Positions 48,541 through 58,400 of a stretch of DNA of 64,000 bases are shown here, in pieces. The notes under the pieces are model-generated. The model saw only the letters and a list, made by a program, of their open reading frames with translations, searched no databases and was not told the origin of the DNA. How positions within the stretch are numbered: the stretch's first letter is position 1; every line of letters begins with the position of its first letter. The stretch covers positions 6,386,001-6,450,000 of the forward strand of contig NZ_CP094526.1 of assembly GCF_029910095.1 (NCBI RefSeq), in the 5' to 3' direction. Source of the stretch: Bradyrhizobium sp. ISRA464 (GTDB lineage: Bacteria; Pseudomonadota; Alphaproteobacteria; Rhizobiales; Xanthobacteraceae). The translations under genes were made by a program, and so were the position numbers.

Positions 48541-49830
48541 TCAAGTGGCCTCGACGACATGTTCGGCTGGAAGAACGAGGCCGACATAGATGGCGAAGGC
48601 CAACAGGCAAAAGCCAAGCATCACGGCAGCCATCGAAAATGCCGAATGCCCGTCGAAAAGTGCCGCGACCATTGCGCTCGACAACGCCGCGCCGATCATT
48701 TGAACGAAAGCCCTTGCAGCACTGATGGTGCCTACGATTTCGGGCATCGGCCGCACGGCTTCGTTCGTGGTGTGAGGCGAGATCAAGCCGAACGACAATG
48801 CGACTCCGACGATCACGATCACCACCAGACTGGCCGACGTGCCTTCCGCGAGCATCACGACGACCAGGGAGGTGGCCAGGAAAGTCGAGAGTGCGAGGCC
48901 CGTCACAATCACTTGCGCCGGCGATAGCCCCGAACGGCCGAGAATCCTGTTAACGCGGGTACCGAGCATGACCGATAGCGAACTGGCTGCGAAGATCACA
49001 CCATATTGATACGGGCTGAGCCCCAGAGCATTGATGAAGAATAGTGATGAACCGGTAACGTAGGCGAATACGGCTCCGGCGGCCGCGGCGTTGCAAAGGA
49101 TGTAGCCCACACAGAGTGGATGCCGCAGAACGCGACGATAGTTTTGCAGCATCGTCGCATGGCCGAGCTTGAGGTTCGGATCGATTGTCGCGCTCTCGCT
49201 GAAGGCCGACATTGCGGCGAGCAGCACTAATCCTGCCGCAAGCGGCACAAGGTAAACAGTCCGCCAACTGCCCAGCGCAAGCAGCGCTGCGCCGACGATT
49301 GGCGCAATCATCGGGACGACGTAGATCGCGAGCACCACATTGGCCATCCTTGCCGCCGCGGTCTCGCCCTCAAAGAGATCGTTGACAATCGCAACCGCGG
49401 CGATCCCGGTTGCGGATGCGCCTGCTCCTTGGAGGGCACGAAAGACTAGGAGCTGCGATAGCGAACTTGACAGGAGGCAGCCTAAGCTCGCGGCGACAAC
49501 GAGTGCACAGCCAAACATAATGATCGGCTTGCGGCCGAAGCGATCGGATACCGGCCCATAGATGAGAAGCGATGCTCCCATGGTCATGAGATAGACGCTC
49601 ATCGCGAGCCCGACATCGGCCGACGTCACGCCGAGATCGGCTGCCGCAGCCGAGAGGCTTGGCAGGATCATGTCGATGCCAAATGTCGGCAAGGAGGCCA
49701 GAAGGCCGAGCAACAAGGTGAAGGCGAACGAATTTGGATTGATGCGCACGGCCATGTTTCCATTGATCGGCGTCAAGGCGGGCGCCATGTCGCGGGCTTG
49801 GAGGAGTTTCATCAGGGAAAGACAACGCAT
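48541..49830 (-). CDS. MFS drug exporter, Bcr/CflA type
   Basis: About 429-residue major-facilitator exporter with twelve predicted helices. MSVYLMTMGASLLIYGPVSD followed by RFGRKP is the loop 2-3 motif A; ALQGAGASATGIAAVAIVND is the drug-efflux motif. The true start may be one of several internal Met codons before the first helix (near residue 30). Lies between a GT1 glycosyltransferase (52 bp upstream) and a hydrolase, likely one operon exporting a glycosylated or toxic small molecule. Confidence 0.88.
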   Translation of the reverse strand: MRCLSLMKLLQARDMAPALTPINGNMAVRINPNSFAFTLLLGLLASLPTFGIDMILPSLSAAAADLGVTSADVGLAMSVYLMTMGASLLIYGPVSDRFGRKPIIMFGCALVVAASLGCLLSSSLSQLLVFRALQGAGASATGIAAVAIVNDLFEGETAAARMANVVLAIYVVPMIAPIVGAALLALGSWRTVYLVPLAAGLVLLAAMSAFSESATIDPNLKLGHATMLQNYRRVLRHPLCVGYILCNAAAAGAVFAYVTGSSLFFINALGLSPYQYGVIFAASSLSVMLGTRVNRILGRSGLSPAQVIVTGLALSTFLATSLVVVMLAEGTSASLVVIVIVGVALSFGLISPHTTNEAVRPMPEIVGTISAARAFVQMIGAALSSAMVAALFDGHSAFSMAAVMLGFCLLAFAIYVGLVLPAEHVVEAT

Positions 49831-49882
49831 CGATCAGGCAACTGTCCGGAAGCACCGCCCGATCAGCACCTCGGCTCGCTCG

Positions 49883-51142
49883 TCATGCGCGGCTGCGCCG
49901 CCGTCGTCCGATCGCCGCAAGGATCTCCATCTCTTGGACAACAGGCGAAGTGTCGATATCAGCCTGGATGATTTGGCCAAGCCTTCGGGCTGCGACTTTG
50001 AATTGCGGTTCGCTGATCAGCTGCTTGATGGCTGCCGCTATCTCCGGCGCGGACGCTGTCGGTGCCAATCGAAGCCCTGCTCCCTTCGCCTCTATCCGCG
50101 CTGCATTGGCTGATTGGTCTCGTCCCATTGGCAGGATGAGTTGCGGCAAAGCATTGATGAGTGCCCGGGTGACGGTTCCGTGGCCGCCTTGGGATATGAC
50201 AACAGAAACGTCCTTCATAATGGTGTCGTGAGACGCGCCGCGCACCAGATGGACGTTCTTCAGAGCTTGAAGATCGGCGATGTCCAGATTTGGACCGGTC
50301 GTGAAAACAGCCTCGAGATCCATGGCGCCGACGGCATTGATGACGCGCTGAAATACGTCGCGCTGGCCCTGTGCACCCGTGCTGCAGGCGATCAGCGCAC
50401 GAGGGCGATCGGATCGCGGGGACCTGGGACCCTGCCACGACTTCGACCAACTCGGCACGTCAAGCAAAGGCCCGATGTAGCGAAAATTGCCCGGAAGAGC
50501 GTCCGCCTCAAAATCGAAGGCCTGGCTGATGGCAAGCAGAACGCGATCGGCTTCGTCAAACAGCTCCATAGCGTCGCTAAGGACGGGAAGACCGAACTCG
50601 AGACGGGCTTGATTGAGGATAGGAAGAGAGGCATTGAATGTTGCCGCGAGCGCATCGGAGGCTCGCCTGACTTCGGCGTGTTCCTCCGGCGTTTTCGGTT
50701 GCCCCAGTCCGGAGGTCGCGGGCGGCATTCCGGGCAGCGGACGAATGCTGACATGAGGCGAGAGAAACGCGAACGGCACGCCACATGCTTTCGCCCCGAC
50801 CGCCGCACCAAATAGCAGGTCGAGACCGAGCACCGCATCCGTTGGCACGCGTCCAATCTCCTCGCGAATGTCGGCTGCGTAGGCAGAACAAGGCTCGAAG
50901 ACGACCCTGCGCATCCTCTCGCGCATATCCGAGACATCGGTCGGGTCCGCGGCCCCGCCTGTTGGAGCGCGGCGCCATGTCACGAACTCGAAATCCGCGG
51001 CCTCGACTTCGACCCGCATGGCCGGATCGGCGATCACGCGGACATGGTGACCATACCGGCGCAATCGGCGGGCGACTGTCAAGAGCGGACTGAGATTTCC
51101 CAACGTACCCCACGAGGCGAAGAGAAAATTGTAAGAAGTCAT
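49883..51142 (-). CDS. GT1-family (UGT/macrolide type) glycosyltransferase
   Basis: 419-residue glycosyltransferase with GT-B fold. N-terminal NFLFASWGTLGNLSPLLTVA contains the acceptor-side start; C-terminal ISQGGHGTVTRALINALPQL and LPMGRDQSANAARIEAKGAG are the nucleotide-sugar signature (conserved HG and D-Q). Closest in style to MGT/UGT enzymes that glycosylate macrolides, flavonoids or other aglycones. ATG at 51142 (MTSYNF). First gene of the GT1-MFS-hydrolase run. In a symbiont it could modify plant flavonoids or an own antibiotic; this is speculative. Confidence 0.88.
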   Translation of the reverse strand: MTSYNFLFASWGTLGNLSPLLTVARRLRRYGHHVRVIADPAMRVEVEAADFEFVTWRRAPTGGAADPTDVSDMRERMRRVVFEPCSAYAADIREEIGRVPTDAVLGLDLLFGAAVGAKACGVPFAFLSPHVSIRPLPGMPPATSGLGQPKTPEEHAEVRRASDALAATFNASLPILNQARLEFGLPVLSDAMELFDEADRVLLAISQAFDFEADALPGNFRYIGPLLDVPSWSKSWQGPRSPRSDRPRALIACSTGAQGQRDVFQRVINAVGAMDLEAVFTTGPNLDIADLQALKNVHLVRGASHDTIMKDVSVVISQGGHGTVTRALINALPQLILPMGRDQSANAARIEAKGAGLRLAPTASAPEIAAAIKQLISEPQFKVAARRLGQIIQADIDTSPVVQEMEILAAIGRRRRSRA

Positions 51143-51741
51143 CGGCGTCTTTCTTCGCAGTCGCGCATTCCAAGATCTGCGGCCCTCGCCCGGAAGGCGC
51201 AACTTAAAGCCCGCGCGCTAGCCCAAGGATGCTGCGCGCGAGCCGTCCAGCATGTGGGGACGGAACGGTGCGCCCCCGCGTGACACAAACGCTTCGAGTT
51301 TCCGACGTGCCAGTCACCCCGTTCCATCGACGACGCGTCTTCTACAGCGCGCCAGGTCAGCTTTCTCGTATTGACGAGATCTGGTCGATCTGTTTGACGC
51401 GGATCTGTTTCGACCTAATGGAGCGACGTCGTGCAACCGAAGAGAATTCGATTGAACCCGTCGTTACGACTCGCCTTGCGCTCTACTGCGTACGATTCTC
51501 CCAAGAGATACGCAAAGCGCACAGATGATTTGCCGATGATCCGGCGATGCCAGCGCGTTGTTTTGATCATGGCCTCAAACCTACAATCTGACGCCACGAG
51601 AGATTCAAGCTGTTTTTGACGATCTCGGGAGACCTCATTCCAATCTGCCGAAGGCGACGCTTGGAAAGCTTCGTCTGATGGAAACGTGATGGATCGGCTC
51701 GTGCCGATTTGGGCGCAGTGCCCGGACGACGTGCGCGCAGC

Positions 51742-51761
51742 AAGCGATTTACATTCGTTTG
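51742..51761 (+). repeat. 20-bp direct repeat, copy 1
   Basis: AAGCGATTTACATTCGTTTG; recurs with one mismatch at 52392-52411, 650 bp away, same orientation. Confidence 0.7.
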
Positions 51762-51807
51762 GCGTCGGGTGAGGTTTTCCCGCAGAGAGCACGGTCAACA
51801 ACGAAGC

Positions 51808-51850
51808 GGCCCCAGCACCTTTGGGGGCCATGGAGGCGGGTGCTGGGGCC
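51808..51850. repeat. strong inverted repeat (stem-loop)
   Basis: GGCCCCAGCACC at 51808-51819 pairs perfectly with GGTGCTGGGGCC at 51839-51850 around a 19-nt loop. No T-tract follows on either strand, so it is not a typical intrinsic terminator. Confidence 0.75.
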
Positions 51851-52391
51851 GTCGTCGCCTGACCCGGGACTAGCGCGGATCAGCAACCTGATCGTGCATA
51901 TCCAATTCGATTCCCGCAATGACCTGAGCCATCAAAATCGCGTAGGTCATATTATTTGTTCTGGCGAGTGTCCCAATTGAGACAGCGGCCGATCACGACG
52001 ACAATGACCGCACCTCGCGGATCATGATCACGAAGGAAGGAACTGATGTCAGTCGAAGCTGACGGATCGTTGTGCCGACATTTTCAAAGACAACGACATC
52101 GGAAATTCGGACCAAGCTGTGCGAAATCAAGCCCGCCGCCGCCCCGCTGGCGAGCGTCTTGGCCGAAGCGCCAACAGATCATCATTCGATCGCGTCATCC
52201 GACCTGAACATGGCGATTGAACTGCAAGCCTCGATATAGACGTTCTGTGCAAGACGCCGGGAACGCGCCTTGTCTCACCGCACGGCGATCTCGGCATCGA
52301 CATCGGCAAGCCCCGCCAGAATATTTTAAGAGCCAAGCGATCTGGACCAGCCGTCCACGCTCGAAAAAGGCGCGCCGACAAACTGCGTCAT

Positions 52392-52411
52392 AAGCGATTT
52401 ACGTTCGTTTG
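52392..52411 (+). repeat. 20-bp direct repeat, copy 2
   Basis: AAGCGATTTACGTTCGTTTG, 19 of 20 identical to 51742-51761. The interval between the two copies has no gene and might be an excised or decayed unit. Confidence 0.7.
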
Positions 52412-52607
52412 AGACCCAAACCGAAATCTGTTTGCGATTACGAGGCGCTTGGATTTTTCTGGTATACCAACGAGAGCTTTTTTGGCGCGGGGGAAAGACC
52501 GCTCGAGCTGGCGGCCGAATAGACCGGCGCCGGGATGACGCGACGCGGGAAAAACCTTTAGCTGAAAACGTCAGATAACCCAGCGGGTTGGTCGGGGCAG
52601 GATGAGA

Positions 52608-52808
52608 TCAGCCAATCCGCAGATTTTCGGCGGACGTCTTGCCCGAGCGATTGGCCTTTAGCTCGTAACTGACGCGAGCGCCCTCCTCAAGACCGGTATA
52701 GCCCGCCTTTTCGACGGCACGGATGTGCACGAAAACGTCTGGCCCTCCATCGTCCGGCCTGATGAAGCCATACCCTTTGGTCGAACTGAACCACTTCACA
52801 ATACCCAT
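52608..52808 (-). CDS. cold-shock domain protein (CspA family)
   Basis: 66-residue single cold-shock domain: MGIVKWFSSTKGYGFIRPDD opens with RNP1 (KGYGFI), followed by RNP2 in VFVHIRAVEKAG and the end ANRSGKTSAENLRIG. Binds single-stranded RNA/DNA as an RNA chaperone in the cytoplasm. ATG at 52808 chosen because the domain starts there; the frame upstream is open by chance. Intact and monocistronic. Confidence 0.92.
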   Translation of the reverse strand: MGIVKWFSSTKGYGFIRPDDGGPDVFVHIRAVEKAGYTGLEEGARVSYELKANRSGKTSAENLRIG

Positions 52809-53054
52809 AGCCACCGCACTATCTCCATAATTGAACGATGGTGATTTAGTGAAGAGTTTTGCAGTCATCAAGCTTGTGGCAGGGGAAACGCACGGCTTGG
52901 CAGCGTACGTTACGTACCAACTTTTTTGCCGCATGGCTTGAGTCCCGCCGCTTTGTGCGGGGACCACCAGCACAAGCCCTGGCTCGGAGCACACTTCGCT
53001 TTGAGGCTTCAGGACACGGACGGCGTTTTCACTTGCGCGTCATTCGTCGCAGGC

Positions 53055-53250
53055 TTACCGGTTACAGGACAATTGCAGAGCCGGAACCATACCGCACTCA
53101 TGAGGAGCCGAGCTGGAGCGGAGCGTCCGATCCGCCTTGCAGAACCAGGCGGCCGTGAACTCCATCCCGAAGCTCGTCGCGTAACTCCCTGAAAATCTGA
53201 AGCCGTCTCCTCGAGGCAAGGGACGCAGCCGGGCGTCGGCCGTCATGTAC
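53055..53250 (-). pseudogene. fragment of acyltransferase C-terminal lectin-like domain
   Basis: Minus-strand reading ends GMEFTAAWFCKADRTLRSSS then ALQLSCNR, closely matching the last 35 residues of the acyltransferase at 3.06-4.67 kb (KEFTAAWICRGDRSIRSGS, ALQISCDH). DNA similarity is also visible (CAGGCGGCCGTGAACTCC versus CAGGCTGCCGTGAACTCC). The upstream domain is gone. A relic of a second copy of that tail. Confidence 0.65.
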
Positions 53251-53925
53251 TGAAGCCGAGTTTGAAGGTGCTCGAGATCGGCCATGAAGATGGCTGCGCG
53301 TCGGCCGGCGCGCACACATCGGATCTTCGCCAGCACTTGACGCGACCGGGACGCTGGACATCTCATCGGGACATGGTGAGAACCGGCCGGCCAGGCTCAA
53401 AACCCGAAAACTCGGCCCTTTCAAAAAAACCGCCGGAGCCCGCCGCTCGCTCCTGATTGCATAGCCGTTTCAAAGAGCTCGCGCCATTCTCGATTGCCAG
53501 GCCCTCACCGATGGTCCCGATTCCGACGGCAGACCGGACGAAGGAGGCTGCGCATCTTTTCAAGGAAACGTATCTCACGAAAAACGAAGGACGAGACTTC
53601 CCTCGCCCGCTGCTGCCGGGCCAGCGCGCTGGCCCGAGCTAGCGCCGCCTTGCCGCGAACTGGCTATTGCGCACCGGCATGAGGCAACCGCCGCTTCCGA
53701 CGCGCAGCGGCCAGCAAGCAGCAGCGGCTAAACGGTACCGCCGCCACTCGCGAGACTGTCGTTTCCTGGCAGGAACAGGACATTGGCTTGTCGCTGCCAT
53801 TTCTGGTCCTGGACGATTGTCTCATGGAAGGTCCATGCGAGCCATTCACGCGGCGAGCCGCGAGCCAGGATTGGGGCGGCTGCACGAGCGCCCGCCGGAT
53901 CGGATCGTCCCCTGTGCAATGCCTG
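53251..53925. other. intergenic stretch, nothing recognised
   Basis: About 675 bp between the lectin-like fragment and the trehalose-phosphate synthase stop. Short overlapping frames only; no terminator hairpin with T-tract was found after the synthase gene. Confidence 0.45.
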
Positions 53926-55755
53926 CTACGGCAGAGCGTAATCCGCCGCGATATGCTCCTCATCCGGTCGGTCGCTCGCGGCCGGCTCTTGTCCGCTGGG
54001 GCCGATGGGCGGAGCCGTCGTTGTCGGTAGCGCGCAAAGGCTATCCTGCGGATGTTTCACCGGGTCCGCTAACGCCGCAAAGGCTTCTCTCGCATGGGCG
54101 CCCTCCCTCGGCTCCGTGCCGGCGGGTTTGATCCTGTCGTGGGCGGTCACCGCGGCTGCGGTAACTCGGCTTTTGTCCAGCTCTCGAAGGTAGTCTGCCG
54201 ACCAGTCGTGGATCGTATATGCTTCTAGTTTGTCCATCATCGACCGCCAGCGCCTGACACGCTCCTCACGCGGCATCTTGGCCGCCTGCAAAATTGCATC
54301 CCTGATCTCTTCAGGACGGTTCGGATCCACCAAGAGCGCCTCGTCGTCGTTGAAGTCTTCAGCCGCACCCGCAAACTTCGAGAGCACCAGAACGCCGGGG
54401 TCCTTCGGATCCTGTGCAGCAACATATTCTTTCGCGACAAGATTCATGCCGTCACGCAACGGCGTCACGACGCCAACACGCGCCGCGCGGTAAAGACGCG
54501 CGAGTGCCGACTGGCTGAACGATTCGTTCCTGTACTGGATCGGGCTCCACTCGTCAGTGCCGTGCTCGGCATTGACCTGGTTGATCCGGCTCTCGACCTC
54601 GTTTTTATACTTCTGATACTCCTCGACGTCGGCGCGTGAGGGGGGCGCGATCTGCAACAGCGAGATGCTGCGCGGCTTGGCCTTCGCCAAAGCCTGATTG
54701 AAACCTTCGACCCTTTTGTCGATGCCCTTGGTGTAGTCGAGCCGGTCGACGCCGATCGCAAGCGTGGTGCCCTCGACGCTTTTCAGCAAGGACGAGACTT
54801 TTTCCTGCTCTGCGGGAGACAAGTCTGCAGCCAGGTAGTCTGCGAACTGCTTCGGATCGATACCTATCGGGAACTTTTGACATCGCGTCCGGCCACGTTC
54901 CGAGATCACAACGCCGTCCTTGCTCTCCAGCCCGAGATGGGAACGCAGACAGTCGAGAAAGTTGTTCACGTCTCGGTTCGTCTGAAAGCCGAGCAGATCA
55001 TACTCCAGCATCGACTTCATCAGTTCGCGATGATTGGACACGAGCTTGATCATGTCAGGGGTCGGCCATGGCGTATGCAGGAAAAAGCCGGTCGGCCGCT
55101 CGATGCCGAGCTGACGCAGATCGGCCGCGAGCGGAAATAAGTGATAGTCATGCACCCAGAACGCGTTCCGATCCTGCAAGCCGGACGCTGCCCGCGCGAT
55201 GAAGGCGTTCATCTCTCGATAGCTGCGGTACCCCTCTTCCGCGCGCGACATCCGATCGGGCAGGGAGTGCAATACCGGCCACAACGTCGCGTTCGAATAA
55301 TCTCGATAGTAACCGGGATAATGCGCGGCCGGCAGATCGAGCTTGGCCACATGGCCTTCGCCAGCTTCCTGGAGCGGGAGAGGCTTCTCAGTCCCGTCGC
55401 CGCGGCTGTCCGAGGAGAACATCCAGATCGCGCCGGACCGTTCAACGACCGGCTCGAGACCCGCGGCAAGTCCGCCGACCTGGGGTTCATTGGGATCGAA
55501 GGGCGCGCCGCGGTTCGAAATGACGACCAGCTTCATGTCCGGTCGCCGGGCTCGCGTATCGACGCGATCATTCAGGTCGCTGGAGACAACGCAATGGGAA
55601 GGGCCCGCGCCGGCTTGTTGCTCCAGTTTCAGTGGGATCTCGCTCAGGTGTCGATCAAACGCCGCCTCCTCTGTCGTGTCAGGTTGCTGAGTGGCGTATG
55701 ATATAGCATCGGGGCTCGATGTGGCTGCGTCGAGAGTGTCATGGACTCGATCCAT
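53926..55755 (-). CDS. trehalose-6-phosphate synthase under a tts box (candidate type III effector)
   Basis: 609-residue protein. Residues 74 to about 545 are a complete GT20/OtsA synthase making trehalose-6-phosphate from UDP-glucose and glucose-6-phosphate: MKLVVISNRG, VHDYHLFPLA, FFLHTPWPTP, IGVDRLDYTKGIDKR, TPLRDGMNLVAKEY and DPKDPGVLVLSKFAGAAEDF. Unlike housekeeping OtsA (about 460-475 residues), it has a 73-residue N-terminal extension rich in Ser/Thr/Asp/Gln and a roughly 60-residue Pro/Glu-rich tail. GGAG precedes the ATG, and a tts box lies 86 bp upstream. No otsB is near. Ralstonia RipTPS is a known type III effector of this enzyme class, so an injected TPS is the best inference. 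Confidence 0.88.
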   Translation of the reverse strand: MDRVHDTLDAATSSPDAISYATQQPDTTEEAAFDRHLSEIPLKLEQQAGAGPSHCVVSSDLNDRVDTRARRPDMKLVVISNRGAPFDPNEPQVGGLAAGLEPVVERSGAIWMFSSDSRGDGTEKPLPLQEAGEGHVAKLDLPAAHYPGYYRDYSNATLWPVLHSLPDRMSRAEEGYRSYREMNAFIARAASGLQDRNAFWVHDYHLFPLAADLRQLGIERPTGFFLHTPWPTPDMIKLVSNHRELMKSMLEYDLLGFQTNRDVNNFLDCLRSHLGLESKDGVVISERGRTRCQKFPIGIDPKQFADYLAADLSPAEQEKVSSLLKSVEGTTLAIGVDRLDYTKGIDKRVEGFNQALAKAKPRSISLLQIAPPSRADVEEYQKYKNEVESRINQVNAEHGTDEWSPIQYRNESFSQSALARLYRAARVGVVTPLRDGMNLVAKEYVAAQDPKDPGVLVLSKFAGAAEDFNDDEALLVDPNRPEEIRDAILQAAKMPREERVRRWRSMMDKLEAYTIHDWSADYLRELDKSRVTAAAVTAHDRIKPAGTEPREGAHAREAFAALADPVKHPQDSLCALPTTTAPPIGPSGQEPAASDRPDEEHIAADYALP

Positions 55756-55840
55756 TCCGTAACTCCGTTTGACGATGTTTGCGTTTGATGCGGTTTGCCG
55801 ATCAGCTCCCAGTCATTTCCACCTCACAAGGCTGACAGGT

Positions 55841-55860
55841 CTAGCTTTCGGGAAGCTGAC
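55841..55860 (-). promoter_or_regulatory. tts box (TtsI-binding promoter element)
   Basis: The minus strand reads GTCAGCTTCCCGAAAGCTAG, one base from the copy at 7.87 kb. It lies 86 bp upstream of the trehalose-6-phosphate synthase ATG and points toward it, a distance typical for TtsI-controlled effector genes. Confidence 0.88.
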
Positions 55861-56819
55861 CGGTCGTACAAGTGGCCGCATTAGTTCTCCCATCGAGGAC
55901 TATCGGCTCGATCGGAGCGGTAGGTGCGACGACACGTCAGATTGAAGGGAAGACGAGCTCGACCTTCATCGCCTTGATGAGCGCACGCCGCCACAGGCGG
56001 TCCGGCGAGGACATGACGGGCCCGACGCCAAGGACCCGAGCGCTGGAGCAGGATCGCCCCTTACGTGATCATCACTTGGGCGGCCGTCCGCGCGCATCTG
56101 CGAGCATATGCAGGAGTAGGCATGGACCGTGACTTGACCTTTTTGCCCCGCCCGGCGGCTCGATGGACAAGCGGTCAAATCCATTGCGGAACATCACGAG
56201 CTATCACCCGCGCCTGCTGGTGAGCACGCGCAAGGGTCACGGGCCGCGCCAAATCGTTTGCTCGAGCAAATTCTGGACAGGTTTGCGAAGACTGGGGCGC
56301 ACTTAAGATTTTGTCCTTGACAAGATCCGCTGCGACCGCGGACGTGCGCTATCGATGCCTGCGACCCGCGTTCGGATTTGCTTGAGCGCGACGCGGCGGC
56401 TGGAGGCTCGTCACCTATTTGATGCCAATCGGAATGGGGTCATCGCGCCAAAAGCACACTTCGGCGACCTCGAGCGCGGGCGCCAACCTTCGAGGTTGGG
56501 CTCGGCGATCACTGTGCTCCAGTTGCGGGATGGCGGTCGTGACCGAGCCGGTTTCAATGCCGAACCCTGCTTGCGCAAGCTGGGCCATACATCGCGCTCG
56601 TTTTCCGCTCGCGCCGTCCACCACCTGCGACAGCTTCCCGAATGCGGCCTGCCGCTGTCCGAAAGCCGATGGAGCCTGTATGCCTCGACAACCGTTTCGT
56701 CGACATGATCGCGATCGGTCGATACGTCCGCTCCACCAAGTTCGGCGCGGTTAAGCGTTTCGTCGTCCGCGAACGGTCGGCCGTTGTCGAATTGGCAGAC
56801 AAGTCGGCGCTGCCAGCCC
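55861..56819. other. long stretch without a credible gene
   Basis: About 960 bp upstream of the tts box. Open frames such as plus 56642 (RFVDMIAIGRYVRSTKFGAV) show no known domain. No IS end recognised. Confidence 0.4.
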
Positions 56820-57941
56820 TCAAGGCTTCATTGCGCCTTGCACATTTGTGTCAAGTGCGTAGATCGACGTCGTGCCGCAGATATACAGTCTGTTTGGCTG
56901 CTGACCGCCGAAGCACAAATTGGCGACGGTTTCCGGGATGTGGACCCTGCCGATCAAATCTCCATCCGGCGTGTAGCAGCGTACGCCGTCCTCGCTGGGA
57001 TCGCCCCAACCCACGGAGCACCAAACCCGTCCGGCGGTGTCGCAACGCACCCCGTCGCTGACATTCGACTTGGGCATTCCGCAAAGACTTTGCCGTTGAG
57101 CAGCTTTCCGGCTCCGACATCGACGTCGAATACGCGGATCTGGCAGGGATTGTCATGACTGTCCGAGAAGCCACTGTCGATGATGTAGAGCTTCTTTTCG
57201 TCGGGTGAGAAGGCAATGCCGTTGGGCTCCACGAAATCATCAGCAACAACCCTGACCTCGCCGGATTTCGGATCGACCCGGTAGACGTTCCTCGTTTCCT
57301 GCTCAGGCTCGGCTATGTTGCCACCCGAATAGTCGCTGATGCCGTAAGCAGGATCGGTAAACCAGATCGAACCATCGGACGAGACAACCACCTCGTTGGG
57401 TGAATTCAGCTTCTTGCCATTGTACTTGTCGGCGACGATCGTGATCGAGCCGTCGAGCTCGGTCCGGGTGACCCGTCGGCCGCTGTGTTCGCAAGTGATC
57501 AGGCGACCTTTCTCGATCAATGGTGTTGCCGTTGGCATTCATGGATGGTTGGCGGAATACGCTTAAGTGATTGTCATCCTCTGATAGCCGCATGATGCGG
57601 TTGCTCGGAATATCGCTGAACAGGAGGTAGCGCCCTGCCGGGAAGTAAACCGGTCCCTCGGCCCAGCGCAATCCAGTCGCGATGCGCTCAACCGCGCTTG
57701 CGCCAGAAAAAATCGGAAGGTCCGTGGAGCCAAACAAAATCTTGGGCTCCTTGAGAAACTCAATGTGAGTGTCTGGATGGCGACTTCCGGCGAGTGGTCC
57801 CAAGGGCAACGGATCCGCATTCGTGATAGGAGCGCCTGTGTGGCCGAACGGCGTGACGGTCGACCCGGCGGCCGTCTTCATGGTTGTGGCCGTCGCAGCT
57901 GCAGCGGCCGCCGTGGTCAGGAATGCGCGTCTGTTCATCAT
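56820..57941 (-). pseudogene. SMP-30/gluconolactonase-like lactonase with Tat signal, frameshifted twice
   Basis: Six-bladed propeller lactonase of the SMP-30/gluconolactonase/LRE family. MMNRRAFLTTAAAAAATATT is a twin-arginine leader; then GLRWAEGPVYFPAGRYLLFS and IPSNRIMRLSEDD. An indel at about 57527 moves the frame to KGRLITCEHSGRRVTRTELD, LNSPNEVVVSSDGSIWFTDP and EPNGIAFSPDEKKLYIIDSG. Another near 57077 moves it to KSNVSDGVRCDTAGRVWCSV, ending at 56820. Substrate residues (Glu, Asn, Asp) are conserved across pieces, so the loss is recent or partly due to sequence errors. Confidence 0.8.
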
Positions 57942-58400
57942 TTCCTCTTTTGCATCCGTCTTGAACGATGCCAGGCGGCCTTCCGGCACAGCGGGACCGT
58001 TCTTGACCGGTTTCTGCGGGTGGGGAGTCGTCTAAGACACCAGAGATCGCACGTTGCCGAAGCGCCGACTGCGATCTATTCGTCTTGGCGATCAGGGCAA
58101 ATCGCGCCGGTCATCGGAAGCTCCCCGAAGGACCGCTGTCCGTCCTGCTTGCGGTCGGTCGTCCATCTCGTCCCAGCAATTGGCGTGCCGGTCGCGGTCC
58201 TGTGCGTACGTCGCGTCAGGGCGGAAAACATGCGTTTGCTACCAGCATGACTCTGGAACGACGCTGCCCCTTGTCAGAATTCCGACATTGCCGTTTCCAA
58301 CCGGACGTCGCTCTGATCTCACAGCACCGACGCATTTCGCGACTGCTTTCGGTGGAGACGGACGGATGACGCGCTTCAATGCGACACGGTGACTACGGTC
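57942..58400. other. intergenic stretch, nothing recognised
   Basis: About 460 bp between the SMP-30-like pseudogene start and the chitinase stop. No gene, hairpin or known promoter site seen. Confidence 0.45.

Larger units (their letters stand above)
51143..52607. other. long stretch without a credible gene; repeats and a hairpin
   Basis: About 1.46 kb. It holds a 12-bp perfect inverted repeat (51808-51850) and a 20-bp sequence present twice (51742 and 52392). A GTCAGCTTTCTCG at about 51357 resembles half a tts box but lacks the second half. No coherent protein domain found. Confidence 0.45.

Noticed and set aside
51357-51376. Possible third tts box (GTCAGCTTTCTCG)
   Set aside because: The second half (AAAGCTA) is absent and no gene follows in the right orientation; probably chance.
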